DNA of 64,000 bases from Syntrophales bacterium (lineage in GTDB: Bacteria; Desulfobacterota; Syntrophia; Syntrophales; PHBD01), in the NCBI GenBank assembly GCA_035363115.1, contig DAOSEM010000002.1, forward strand, positions 62,001-126,000, in the 5' to 3' direction. The translations under genes and the position numbers were made by a program. Below, in pieces: positions 37,826-45,958 of this stretch (positions are counted from its first letter, which is position 1; each line of letters opens with the position of its first letter). The notes under the pieces were generated by a model that did no database searches, was not told the origin of the DNA, and was given only the letters and a program-made list of their open reading frames with translations.

Positions 37826-38209
37826 CTACTTCACGATTTCCGCGCCCCGTGCGAGGACGAAAGGCGTCTGGATCTCTCCCTCCAGGACGTGCTTCTTGAA
37901 CACCTGCCGCATCTTGTTGGCGTTCATGTATTCGTATTTGATGGGTTCCTGGCCGATCAGCTCCACCGTCACCAGGGGTTCGCGGCTGCAGAGACCCATG
38001 CAGCCGGAGGTGGTCACGATCACGTCGGTAACCCCCGCTTCCTCGATGGATTTGATCAGGGCGTCCATGACGTCCCGGGCTCCCGAGGCGATGCCGCAGG
38101 TTCCCATGTGCACGGTGATCTTCGCCCGGCGTTCACCGTCCCGGAGGGCCGTTTCGGCGTGGACGCGCTCCTTGATCTTCTTCAGATCTTCGATATTCAG
38201 CTTTGCCAT
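37826..38209 (-). CDS. hndB: HndB-like [2Fe-2S] ferredoxin
   Basis: 127 residues with a thioredoxin-like [2Fe-2S] fold. The four cysteines are in HMGTCGIASGA and TTSGCMGLCSREP, the HndB pattern of the NADP-reducing hydrogenase of Desulfovibrio. It probably carries electrons between the flavin subunit and HndD. It lies 32 bases after the HndA-like gene and 42 before the fusion subunit. Confidence 0.88.
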   Translation of the reverse strand: MAKLNIEDLKKIKERVHAETALRDGERRAKITVHMGTCGIASGARDVMDALIKSIEEAGVTDVIVTTSGCMGLCSREPLVTVELIGQEPIKYEYMNANKMRQVFKKHVLEGEIQTPFVLARGAEIVK

Positions 38210-38241
38210 TGTGCCGTACCTCGCATTCGCAAGAGTCTTGT

Positions 38242-38736
38242 TTATTGATACTGGTTGAGCAGTTCCTTCACCTTGGCTGGCTTCACGCGCCCGTGGACCT
38301 CATCGTCCACCACGACCACCGGTCCGAGACCGCAGGCGCCGAGGCAGCGGACGGACTCGTAGGTGAACCGCCGGTCGGCGGTCGTCTCACCCTCCTTCAC
38401 CCCCAGGACCTTTTCAATGTTTTCCGCGATGGCTTTCCCTCCGCGGACATAGCAGGCGGTGCCGAGGCATACCCGAACGGTGTGCCGGCCCTTGGGGGTC
38501 ATGGTGAAGAAGGAGTAGAACGTCACGACGCCGTACACACGGCTGAGTGGCAGGTTGATACCTTCGGCGATCCGTTTCTGGATGCCGATGGGCAGGTACT
38601 CCAGGACCATCTGGGCCTCTTCCAGGACGGGGATCAATCCCCCTGGTTTGCCCTTGTACTTTTCGATGATCGCGTCAAGTTTTGCGATCTGTTCCTCGGA
38701 AAACTCCTTCAATAGTTCTGTGCTACCGAGTTTCAT
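38242..38736 (-). CDS. hndA: HndA/NuoE-like [2Fe-2S] subunit
   Basis: 164 residues. N-terminal helical bundle (IPVLEEAQMVLEYLP), then the NuoE [2Fe-2S] domain with cysteines in RVCLGTACYVRGG and ESVRCLGACGLGPVVVVDD. It pairs with the NuoF part of the fusion subunit. A strong AAGGAGG ribosome site precedes the ATG. Length and motif order are normal. Confidence 0.92.
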   Translation of the reverse strand: MKLGSTELLKEFSEEQIAKLDAIIEKYKGKPGGLIPVLEEAQMVLEYLPIGIQKRIAEGINLPLSRVYGVVTFYSFFTMTPKGRHTVRVCLGTACYVRGGKAIAENIEKVLGVKEGETTADRRFTYESVRCLGACGLGPVVVVDDEVHGRVKPAKVKELLNQYQ

Positions 38737-38767
38737 GAATGTGTTGTCCTCCTTCCCGTCAACAGGG

Positions 38768-39316
38768 TCAGGCCCCTGCTTTGATTTCCGTTAAGCCTTC
38801 GTCCACCTGGCTGCGAATCCAGGCCAGGATCTCCGGATGGTTGAGGGGGATATCCCCGACTTCCTCCCGGATGTCCCGGGTATCCAGGACAAAACTCCTG
38901 CCGTTCCGCTCATGGCGGTACACCAGTTCGATATCGGGGTGACCCGTGAGAATGGTCACCAGGGTTCCGGCAATGTCGCCCAGGGGTTGGCGGTCAATGT
39001 GCGCGAGCCCGAATGTCACCCGGACGTTCGTGCCCTCGCCGGGTCTCGATTCCACTGTCAGTCCGCCTCCGGTCTTTCCCGCGGCCTCCGCCAGCATGGG
39101 AAGCCCCAGGCCGACACGGCGGACTTTCTTGGTCGTATAAAACGGATCCAGCACCTTTGCGAGGGTCTCTTCCGTCATTCCGACCCCGTCATCCCGGATC
39201 TCCAGCGTCAGGCGGTCCCGCTCAGGGTTCTCCCGGATGGTGATGAATATGTGCTTTGCCTCCGCCCGGGTGGAATTTTCCGCAATGTCCAGTACGTGCA
39301 GGGAGAGCTCCAGCAT
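38768..39316 (-). CDS. Stand-alone HATPase (anti-sigma/kinase-like) protein
   Basis: 182 residues. Residues 1-105 form a GHKL ATPase fold without a phospho-acceptor helix: N-box HVLDIAENSTRAEAKHI, G1 box IRDDGVGM, F-box LDPFYTTKK and G2 box VGLGLPMLAEAA. The C-terminal 75 residues (RQPLGDIAGTLVTILTGHPD...) are specific to a group of such proteins found beside [FeFe] hydrogenases; that association is from memory. Probably a protein kinase or partner-switch regulator of hydrogenase expression or activity. It starts five bases after the PHP gene stop. Confidence 0.8.
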   Translation of the reverse strand: MLELSLHVLDIAENSTRAEAKHIFITIRENPERDRLTLEIRDDGVGMTEETLAKVLDPFYTTKKVRRVGLGLPMLAEAAGKTGGGLTVESRPGEGTNVRVTFGLAHIDRQPLGDIAGTLVTILTGHPDIELVYRHERNGRSFVLDTRDIREEVGDIPLNHPEILAWIRSQVDEGLTEIKAGA

Positions 39317-39321
39317 CCGGG

Positions 39322-40059
39322 CTACTCCTCGATGGTCCGTCCTTGCCGTTTCCGGAAGGCCATCGACAGTTCCTTCACCGTCACGGCATGCATCCTCACG
39401 TCCGTCCAGGCCCTCCCGATGTCCCGGATATGATGGGCATCCGAGGAGGTGATGAAGGAGAATTGCTCCAGTTCCGGATATCGGATGCGCCCTCCCCGGA
39501 TCCCCGTTTCCGGCGACAGTTCCAGTGCATCGAAGGGGGGACCCGGCACGATGAATCCGAGTTGGCTCAGGATGCTGAAGCTTTCCCGGTCGATGTGGGA
39601 GGCCACGGCCAGTCCACCCAGGTCGTGGATTCGCTCTACGATGGCCTGGAGCGGAAGCTCCGTGGCCCCGATGAGCAGGCGATCACAAAACCCTTCCACC
39701 TCGTCCCGGTCGTTGACGATGGCCTGGCATCCGAAGCGCCGCTCGTCGTTCCGGCCGGGCAGGTGGCGGCTGATCCATTCCTGGAGGGGGAGAAGCTCCT
39801 CCACGATATCAAAGAGGGCCAGGAGGTGCACTTCCTCCCGGCTTGCGATCTCCATGCCCGCCAGCACGGCGAGCGGGGTGCCCTCGGCGCACCGCCGGAC
39901 CCAGGCGATGTTTTCCGAGGCGTTGTGATCGCAGATGGCCACCGCGTCCAGCCCGACGGCCAGGCAGCGCTCGACCAGCTTTCGGGGGTACATGTCCAGC
40001 TCCGCGCACGGTGACAGGCAGGTGTGAACGTGCAGGTCGCAGCGGAAAACCTTCAGCAT
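39322..40059 (-). CDS. PHP-domain phosphoesterase
   Basis: 245 residues. Metal-binding motifs of the PHP superfamily: RCDLHVHTCLSPC at the N-terminus, AICDHNASEN, GMEIASREEVHLLALFD, ASHIDRE and the closing SSDAHH. All canonical His and Asp residues are present, so it should be active as a phosphatase or nuclease-like phosphoesterase. Its location between ATPase regulators and hydrogenase subunits suggests it opposes a kinase in the same circuit, which is inference. Its start is only 23 bases beyond an intrinsic terminator. Confidence 0.85.
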   Translation of the reverse strand: MLKVFRCDLHVHTCLSPCAELDMYPRKLVERCLAVGLDAVAICDHNASENIAWVRRCAEGTPLAVLAGMEIASREEVHLLALFDIVEELLPLQEWISRHLPGRNDERRFGCQAIVNDRDEVEGFCDRLLIGATELPLQAIVERIHDLGGLAVASHIDRESFSILSQLGFIVPGPPFDALELSPETGIRGGRIRYPELEQFSFITSSDAHHIRDIGRAWTDVRMHAVTVKELSMAFRKRQGRTIEE

Positions 40060-40082
40060 GACCGGATCCCCGACCTTCCGGC

Positions 40083-40112
40083 AAAAAAAAGACCATGGAG
40101 AGATCCATGGTC
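40083..40112 (-). terminator. Intrinsic terminator inside the hydrogenase cluster
   Basis: On the minus strand GACCATGG, six bases, CCATGGTC, then eight T. This is a textbook intrinsic terminator ten bases after the stop of the DRTGG gene and 23 bases before the PHP start. There is no space for a new promoter between it and the PHP gene, so downstream hydrogenase genes depend on read-through or on a promoter inside the upstream coding region. Confidence 0.85.
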
Positions 40113-40122
40113 GGGGTGGGGA

Positions 40123-40467
40123 TCATCCTCCCCGTACATTCAGGATTTCATAAATCTTGCCGGCCGTTTCAAAGCCCGACAGATCCGATACGAGAATCGG
40201 CACATTCTCCTTTGCGGCCTTCTCCAGGGTGTCTGCGGCCGGTTCGTTTCCCTGTACCAGAACGATGCCGGCATGATCCTTGAGGCTGGCGACAGCGATG
40301 ATGTTCTGGTGGATCTGGCGGGTGATCCAGAGATCTCCTTCACTGCTGTGGGCCATGACGTCGCTCAGCAAATCCCCCGTGAATCCTCCCGTCACGTTCC
40401 TGTCCAGCAGATCGGCTCCATGTCGGATCTTCAGGCCCAACGCCTTTACGATGGTTGCCAAGTCCAC
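40123..40467 (-). CDS. DRTGG-domain protein
   Basis: 114 residues, entirely one DRTGG domain (GADLLDRNVTGGFTGDLLSDVM with the DR-TGG core, here DRNVTGG). The C-terminal half has LVQGNEPAADTLEKAAKENV and VPILVSDLSGFETAGKIYEI. DRTGG domains accompany CBS and other ligand-binding regulatory domains; the ligand is unknown. It is paralogous to the gene at 40926-41300. An intrinsic terminator follows it. Confidence 0.82.
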   Translation of the reverse strand: MDLATIVKALGLKIRHGADLLDRNVTGGFTGDLLSDVMAHSSEGDLWITRQIHQNIIAVASLKDHAGIVLVQGNEPAADTLEKAAKENVPILVSDLSGFETAGKIYEILNVRGG

Positions 40468-40483
40468 GATATCCCGCCCTTCT

Positions 40484-40939
40484 TTAAATTCCGTCGAAGA
40501 CCTTGTCGATCTTGATCACCATCTTCAGATGGGTGCCTTTCCCCACATCGGAGGAGATTCTGAAGAAGTCGGAGAAGTTCTTGATGTTGCAGAGGCCCAT
40601 GCCGGCGCCGAATCCCATCTCCCGGATCCGCTGGCTGGCCGTCGACCATCCCTGCTGCATGGCGAGCTCGATGTCCGGGATCCCATCCCCCTCATCGATG
40701 GCTTCGATCAGCACATAATCCGGCTTTACCTGGATGTGGATATGTCCTTTCCGTGCGTATGAAACGATATTGATTTCCGATTCGTAGGACACCAGCGCCA
40801 CCCGGCGGATGATCTCGCTGGAGAGCTTCATCCTCTTCAGGATGGCTTTGATCTGGCTCGATACCTGTCCGGCCTTGTCGAAATTGCCTCCCTCAACGGG
40901 AAACCTGTTTTCGTACAGACTTGCATCATGGGCGAACAC
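40484..40939 (-). CDS. RsbT-like serine kinase/anti-sigma ATPase
   Basis: About 151 residues. GHKL ATPase of the RsbT/SpoIIAB type: N-box ALVSYESEINIVSYA, G1 box AIDEGDGIPD, and a G2 loop MGFGAGMGLCNIKNFSD. The N-terminal text ENRFPVEGGNFDKAGQVSSQ is typical of the family. The start is uncertain: GTG 40939 gives the family-like length; an ATG at 41005 would overlap the upstream gene by 80 bases. Lies between two DRTGG proteins, suggesting ligand-controlled phosphorylation. Confidence 0.8.
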   Translation of the reverse strand: MFAHDASLYENRFPVEGGNFDKAGQVSSQIKAILKRMKLSSEIIRRVALVSYESEINIVSYARKGHIHIQVKPDYVLIEAIDEGDGIPDIELAMQQGWSTASQRIREMGFGAGMGLCNIKNFSDFFRISSDVGKGTHLKMVIKIDKVFDGI

Positions 40940-41300
40940 GTTCTTCGTCAACCCTTTCCATGCATCCGACGATTCCCCTCTGATACAGGCGGCCAGCCGT
41001 TTCAAAGAGAATGAATTGGGTCGTCAGGATGGGAATTTTCAGTTCCTCGGCCAGCGTCAGGGTCTCCGGCGATGGCTTTTTCCCTCGAACGAGGATGATG
41101 GCGGCGATGTCCAGCACGTCGGAAGTCCTGACCACCTGTGGATTCGTCAGGCCCGTCAGGAGGAGGCTCCCGGCCTTGGCAAAGGCCAGGACGTCGCTCA
41201 TCAGGTCCGCTCCGAAGGCCGTCCTGACTTCCTTGTCCAACTGTTCCTGTCCCACAAGCACTTCGGCATCCAGGATTTCTTTAACCTCACGCAGGGTCAC
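40926..41300 (-). CDS. DRTGG-domain protein, first gene of the cluster
   Basis: 124 residues from GTG 41300, eight bases after AAGGAG; an upstream ATG at 41384 lies near the predicted promoter and is rejected. It aligns end to end with the 40123-40467 protein: ADLMSDVLAFAKAGSLLLTG against GDLLSDVMAHSSEGDLWITR, and LAEELKIPILTTQFILFETA against AAKENVPILVSDLSGFETAG. The DR-TGG core itself is altered here (VRTAFGADL), so one copy may have lost ligand binding. It overlaps the RsbT-like gene. Confidence 0.8.
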   Translation of the reverse strand: MTLREVKEILDAEVLVGQEQLDKEVRTAFGADLMSDVLAFAKAGSLLLTGLTNPQVVRTSDVLDIAAIILVRGKKPSPETLTLAEELKIPILTTQFILFETAGRLYQRGIVGCMERVDEERVRP

Positions 41301-41387
41301 AGTGTTCTCCTTGGGAGTGTTTTTCCGTTTCCGCGGACAGGGATCCGAAAACCTGCGGAAATAGGGTCCAAACTGATGAGACATGGC

Positions 41388-41417
41388 TGATTACCATAGG
41401 CCTCCCGTTGCTGTCAA
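41388..41417 (-). promoter_or_regulatory. Candidate sigma-70 promoter of the hydrogenase cluster
   Basis: On the minus strand: consensus TTGACA (plus 41412-41417), 18 bases, TAATCA (41388-41393). It would start transcription about 80 bases before GTG 41300. It lies in the 200-base gap shared with the divergent xerD-like gene. Confidence 0.5.
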
Positions 41418-41500
41418 CCTGTTTAAGGCATTCAGAAATGAGGCGTTTTGGCCCAAAAAAGCTTTTGCGTCCCCCGGGCAATTCCGTTAGAAGGGGGGCC

Positions 41501-42391
41501 ATGGAAAACTGGGTGGACCGATACATGACCTTCCTGTCGGTCGAGAAGGGGGCTTCCCTTCACACCCTCGATGCGTACAGCCGCGACCTGAACCGCCATG
41601 TCGCATTCCTGCGGTCCCTGGGGAGGAAAGGGTGGGCGGATGTTACGACGGACGACATGCTCTCCTTTCTCACCCGTCTGCGGGAGGAGGGATTGAAGGC
41701 CCGTTCCGCCAACCGGGCCCTGGCTGCGCTCCGGGGCTTCTACCGCTTTCTTCTGCGGGAAGGGGTGCGGGAGGAAAACCCCCTGGCGGACATCCACCAC
41801 GGGAAGGTATGGATGCACCTCCCCGATACGGTGTCCCGGCAGGAGATGGAGAATCTTCTCCGCCAGCCGGGCCTGGACAGGCCGGAGGCCGTCCGGGACA
41901 CCGCCATGCTGGAGATGTTTTACGCCTCGGGGCTCCGGGTTTCCGAACTGGCGTCCCTGACGCTGGGCAGCATCAACTGGCAGGTAGGATACCTGGTTAC
42001 ATTCGGAAAGGGAGGGAAGGAACGGGTCGTGCCGGTCGGGCGCGTCGCCCTCTCCGTCCTGAGGCGTTATGTGGAAGAGGTCCGTCCGGGCCTGCTGAAG
42101 GGCGGGGATACGGACGTGCTTTTCCTGAACCGCCAGGGGAGGGGGCTTTCCCGCCAGGGATTGTGGAAGCTGGTCAGGCGGTACGCCGAACGGGCGGGGA
42201 TCCGGAAAAAGGTTTATCCACACACGTTCCGCCATTCCTTCGCCACCCACCTCCTGGAGGGAGGGGCGGATCTCCGTTCCGTACAGCTCATGTTGGGGCA
42301 TGCGGACATATCGACGACGCAGATATACACGCACGTCACCCGGGAACGTCTCAAGGATGTGCACAGCCGGTTTCACCCACGGGGGAAATGA
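41501..42391 (+). CDS. xerD: XerC/XerD-type tyrosine recombinase
   Basis: 296 residues, normal for Xer recombinases. Start is ATG 41501 after GAAGGGGGG; the frame is open from 41408. N-terminal core-binding domain, then the catalytic domain with Arg in YASGLRVSEL, Lys in GKGGKERVVPVG, the HTFRHSFATHLLEGG box, GH in LGHADISTTQIYTHV and nucleophile Tyr276. Likely the chromosome-dimer resolvase; whether XerC or XerD cannot be told without a second copy. There are no flanking repeats or phage genes, so it is not an integrase of a local element. Confidence 0.9.
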   Translation: MENWVDRYMTFLSVEKGASLHTLDAYSRDLNRHVAFLRSLGRKGWADVTTDDMLSFLTRLREEGLKARSANRALAALRGFYRFLLREGVREENPLADIHHGKVWMHLPDTVSRQEMENLLRQPGLDRPEAVRDTAMLEMFYASGLRVSELASLTLGSINWQVGYLVTFGKGGKERVVPVGRVALSVLRRYVEEVRPGLLKGGDTDVLFLNRQGRGLSRQGLWKLVRRYAERAGIRKKVYPHTFRHSFATHLLEGGADLRSVQLMLGHADISTTQIYTHVTRERLKDVHSRFHPRGK

Positions 42392-42394
42392 CCG

Positions 42395-44395
42395 ATGAAA
42401 AGGCAGGGCAGAGAGCAAGGGAGCCGATCCCCCCTCTCGGGGCGGCGGATTGCCCTGATCACGGCGGGAATTCTGGTTCTGGGCATCCTGGCCGCCGGAG
42501 GACTTTCCCTGGCTTTCTCCCGCACCGGTGCGGCATCGCCCCTCGAACGGCTCGGGGGTGTTTTTTCCTTCTACCTGCTGGGACAGCCGCCCCGGGTGTA
42601 TGGCCTGGAGGGAGAAAAGAACGGGTCTTTCTTCACGATCCGTCCCGGTGATGCCCTGGAGGTTACCTATCGGGACGAGTTTATCCTCCGGGGGGTCGCC
42701 AGCGATTCCCTGGCAGGAAGCGGCATTGACGTCCGGATCGAAGGATTCGAGGAAAAGACGGCCCTGGGCGTCCTGTTCAAGGGCCTTTCCTTTGTGGACC
42801 GGCGGACGGGGGAGCGGGCCGAGCCGGGGAAGGCCGGATCAGGCGAACCGGCGCGGGTTTCCGTGCTGTACAACGGGCGGGAAGCGGCCGTATTCTATAT
42901 CCGGGCCTCCCTGACGGCGCAGGATTTCCTGCGGTATGCCCGGGCGGCCGAAGACAGGAAGGAGAAGATCCATTTCCTGCAACAGGCCCTGGCCCTGACT
43001 CCGTCCGATACGGAGGTGCGGCACGAGCTGGCCTCGGAGCAGGAGAAGGCCGGCCGGGTCGATGAAGCCGCGGCGGCCTACGAGGAGATCCTGAAGGCAA
43101 AGCCCGCCGATGAAGCGGCCCTGACGGCCCTGGTTAAGATCTACCTGTCCCGCAGCGCCTACGACCGGGTCGTGAGCCTTTGCACACGAGCCGTTGCAAC
43201 GAACCCGAAAAGCGCCCCCGCCCATGCGGCCCTTGCCCTTGCCCTCCAGATGCAGGAAAAATTCGATGAAGCGGCGAAGCATTATGAATCAGCGCTGCAG
43301 CTGGATCCGAACAACACATCCGTCCGGTTTCGCCTGGGGGAAGTCTATGACCGGATGAAGAAGTCGGGGAAGGCGGGGGAGCAGTACCGCCGGGTTCTGA
43401 CCGGGGCGCCCGCGGACCGGGATGCCATTCTGGCGCTGGCCTTGACCAAGCTGAAGGCGGGAGACCACGATGAAGCAATCTACTGGTACAAGGCCTACCT
43501 GAAGCAGAATCCGAAGAGCGCAGCCGCCTGGGCGAACCTGGGCCTGGCTTATGGCGGCAAGGGGCGGGGGAAGGAGGAGATCGAAAGCTACCGGAAAGCC
43601 CTCGCCCTGGATCCGAAAAACGCCGTTGTTCTCTCCAACATGGCCCTTGCTTACGAGAAGGCGAATCAGGTCCGGGAGGCCACCGATACCTGGAAAAAGG
43701 TCCTGAAAGTCCGTCCGGGGGACTCCGGTGCGGCCTCCAGGCTCGGAGAGCTGGCCCTCCGCGAAAAGCGGTACCGGGAGGCTGCATCCTATTTTGAGAC
43801 GGCCCTGAAGGAAAGCACCCGGAAGGGGCCGCTGCATACCTCCGCGGCGACCGCGTACGCGGAGATGAAACAGTACGGCAAGGCCGTCGAGCATTACGAA
43901 AAGGCCATCCGCAACGGAGTCAAGGATCCCGAAATGCATCTGGCAATGGCCACGGCCTATCAGCAGCTGGGAAAAAACAAGGAAGCCGAGGCTGCATACG
44001 GCAAGGCGGCCGCCTCCGGAGCTTCCAGGGATGTCCTGGCAAGGGTGGCCGCCGTACATCTCCGGGAAAAGCGCTACGATCAGGCGGCCAAAATCTACCG
44101 GGAAATGATCCGCCGGTTTCCCGGGAAGGGCCGGTCCCATGCCGGCCTCGGCGATGCCCTGTACCTGAAGGGAGACATGGACGGCGCCGCCGATGCGTAT
44201 CGGAAAGCCGTCCGGCAGGATCCCCGGGAAATCGGGGCCTGGATGGGCCTGGGAGCGGTTCATGAACGGAAAGGGAACCTCGAAGAGGCCCTGAAGGCCT
44301 ACCAGAGGGCCTGGGAACTCAACCCGGATCTCAGTCAGGCGGCCCGAAAGGCCCGGGAGATCCGCATCCGCCTGCTGGAAAAAAAGCAGGGATAG
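42395..44395 (+). CDS. Membrane-anchored TPR repeat protein
   Basis: 666 residues. One membrane helix at residues 20-42, a beta-type periplasmic segment to about 180, then about thirteen tetratricopeptide repeats (for example AAWANLGLAYGGKGRGKEEI, EMHLAMATAYQQLGKNKEAE) to the C-terminus. A scaffold for a periplasmic complex is likely; position just before kdsA and the lpt genes hints at envelope assembly, but this is context only. It starts four bases after the xerD-like stop. Confidence 0.85.
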   Translation: MKRQGREQGSRSPLSGRRIALITAGILVLGILAAGGLSLAFSRTGAASPLERLGGVFSFYLLGQPPRVYGLEGEKNGSFFTIRPGDALEVTYRDEFILRGVASDSLAGSGIDVRIEGFEEKTALGVLFKGLSFVDRRTGERAEPGKAGSGEPARVSVLYNGREAAVFYIRASLTAQDFLRYARAAEDRKEKIHFLQQALALTPSDTEVRHELASEQEKAGRVDEAAAAYEEILKAKPADEAALTALVKIYLSRSAYDRVVSLCTRAVATNPKSAPAHAALALALQMQEKFDEAAKHYESALQLDPNNTSVRFRLGEVYDRMKKSGKAGEQYRRVLTGAPADRDAILALALTKLKAGDHDEAIYWYKAYLKQNPKSAAAWANLGLAYGGKGRGKEEIESYRKALALDPKNAVVLSNMALAYEKANQVREATDTWKKVLKVRPGDSGAASRLGELALREKRYREAASYFETALKESTRKGPLHTSAATAYAEMKQYGKAVEHYEKAIRNGVKDPEMHLAMATAYQQLGKNKEAEAAYGKAAASGASRDVLARVAAVHLREKRYDQAAKIYREMIRRFPGKGRSHAGLGDALYLKGDMDGAADAYRKAVRQDPREIGAWMGLGAVHERKGNLEEALKAYQRAWELNPDLSQAARKAREIRIRLLEKKQG

Positions 44396-44418
44396 CAGGT
44401 CCCTCGAACAGGGAGCTT

Positions 44419-44440
44419 CATCCGGGGCCGCTCCCGGATG
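44419..44440 (+). promoter_or_regulatory. Hairpin before kdsA
   Basis: CATCCGGG, six bases, CCCGGATG, ending five bases before the AAGGAG ribosome site of kdsA. There is no T-run, so it may be a weak terminator, an RNA-stability element or simply chance. Confidence 0.35.
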
Positions 44441-44460
44441 CATAAAGGAGAGATAACGGC

Positions 44461-45300
44461 ATGAAGCCTGTGGACGTGAGTGGAATCCGGTTCGGCGGCG
44501 GGGCGCCTTTCGTCCTGATTGCCGGTCCCTGCGTCATCGAAGAAGAAGGGAGGACCAGGGACATCGCCCGATTCCTCCGGGATCTGGCGGGTGAGCTGGG
44601 CATCCCGTTCATCTTCAAGGCCTCTTATGACAAGGCGAACCGGAGCGCCCGTGATTCCTTCCGCGGACCGGGTCTGTCGGAAGGCCTCCGCATTCTGGAG
44701 GAAGTCCGGAGGGACGTCGGCTGTCCCGTCCTGTCAGACGTCCACCGGTTCGAGGAGATCGACGCGGCGGCGGCCGTGCTGGACGTGGTGCAGATCCCGG
44801 CCTTTCTCTGCCGGCAGACGGATTTCGTCATGGAAATCGCCAGGAAGGCGCGGGTGGTGAACATCAAGAAAGGGCAGTTCCTGGCGCCGTGGGACGTGTC
44901 CAATATCGTGGAGAAGCTAAAGGCGGCGGGAAACGGGAGGATTCTCGTAACGGAGCGGGGCGCCAGTTTCGGGTACAACAACCTGGTGGCGGATTTTCGC
45001 TCCCTGCCGGTGATCCGCTCCCTGGGATATCCCGTGATTTTTGACGCCACCCACAGCGTCCAGCTGCCGGGAGGGCTGGGAACCGCCTCGGGGGGGCAGC
45101 GGGAGATGGTTCCCTTCCTGGCCCGTGCCGCCGCCGGAGCCGGCCTGGACGGCATCTTCATGGAGGTCCATCCCGATCCCGACCGTGCATTGTGCGACGG
45201 GCCGAATTCGCTGGCGCTGAAAGACCTGCGATCCCTGCTTACGGTTCTCAGGGAGATCGATCGTATCGTGAAAAGGAGCATGGATACCGCAAATGGATAA
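44461..45300 (+). CDS. kdsA: 3-deoxy-8-phosphooctulonate synthase
   Basis: 279 residues. Condenses phosphoenolpyruvate with arabinose-5-phosphate to KDO-8-phosphate, the first committed KDO step for lipopolysaccharide. Conserved blocks: LIAGPCVIEEEG, FKASYDKANRSA, VDVVQIPAFLCRQTD-like DVVQIPAFLCRQTDFV, NIKKGQFLAPWD, and FDATHSVQLPGG. Cys in IAGPCV is kept, consistent with the metal-dependent class. It overlaps kdsC by eight bases. Confidence 0.96.
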   Translation: MKPVDVSGIRFGGGAPFVLIAGPCVIEEEGRTRDIARFLRDLAGELGIPFIFKASYDKANRSARDSFRGPGLSEGLRILEEVRRDVGCPVLSDVHRFEEIDAAAAVLDVVQIPAFLCRQTDFVMEIARKARVVNIKKGQFLAPWDVSNIVEKLKAAGNGRILVTERGASFGYNNLVADFRSLPVIRSLGYPVIFDATHSVQLPGGLGTASGGQREMVPFLARAAAGAGLDGIFMEVHPDPDRALCDGPNSLALKDLRSLLTVLREIDRIVKRSMDTANG

Positions 45301-45850
45301 GCTTCAGGATATGCCCTGGAAGGAAAAGCTGGAGAAGGTGAAACTCCTGATCCTGGACGTCGATGGCGTGCTGACGGACGGCCGGATCATCATGGATGAC
45401 AACGGCCGGGAGATCAAGCATTTCGACGTCCGGGACGGACACGGCATCAAGCTCCTCCAGCGGTACGGCATTGACGTCGTCTTCCTGACGGGGCGCCGAT
45501 CGGCCGTCGTGGAGCACCGGGCCCGGGACCTGGGCGTGGAGGAAGTGCACCAGCAGATCTGGGACAAGGTCGCCGCGTTCGAGGGAATTCTCGAGCGGCG
45601 GGCCCTCCAGGCCGACCAGGTGGCCTTCATGGGGGACGACGTGGTCGACATCCCCCTGCAGAGGCGTGTTGGATTCTCCGCCGCCCCGGCAAGTGCGGAG
45701 GATGTGGTCCGTCGCTCCGTCGATTTCGTGTCCGGACGGCCGGGAGGCCGGGGGGCCGTGCGGGAGGTGTGCGAGTTGATCCTCCGTGGGCGCGGGTTCT
45801 GGGATGAGATCGCCCGGCGATATGAATTTACTCAACTGGTTGATATGTGA
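45293..45850 (+). CDS. kdsC: KDO-8-phosphate phosphatase
   Basis: 185-residue HAD-family enzyme releasing KDO from KDO-8-phosphate. HAD motif I LLILDVDGVLTDGRI, motif II TGRRSAVVEHRARDLG, motif III lysine in IWDKV, motif IV MGDDVVDIPLQRR. Length is normal. It overlaps kdsA and is thus translated with it. Confidence 0.93.
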   Translation: MDKLQDMPWKEKLEKVKLLILDVDGVLTDGRIIMDDNGREIKHFDVRDGHGIKLLQRYGIDVVFLTGRRSAVVEHRARDLGVEEVHQQIWDKVAAFEGILERRALQADQVAFMGDDVVDIPLQRRVGFSAAPASAEDVVRRSVDFVSGRPGGRGAVREVCELILRGRGFWDEIARRYEFTQLVDM

Positions 45851-45866
45851 TGGTATTTGTTTCGGC

Positions 45867-45896
45867 TTTACAGGGCCTGCCTTTCGGTGATATAAA
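45867..45896 (+). promoter_or_regulatory. Candidate promoter for the lpt-rpoN block
   Basis: TTTACA, 18 bases, TATAAA, in the 108-base gap after kdsC. Transcription would start about 55 bases before lptC. The region is markedly more AT-rich than its surroundings. Confidence 0.45.
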
Positions 45897-45958
45897 ATTT
45901 CCCAGGTATTGCCGCCCCATATCCACCTTCTGTTCGGGTTTTGAACCGACCGTGTAGG

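Noticed and set aside
41501..42391. Tyrosine recombinase as the integrase of a mobile element
   Set aside because: It has Xer length and motifs and no attachment repeats, tRNA or phage genes nearby; the flanks are conserved housekeeping genes.
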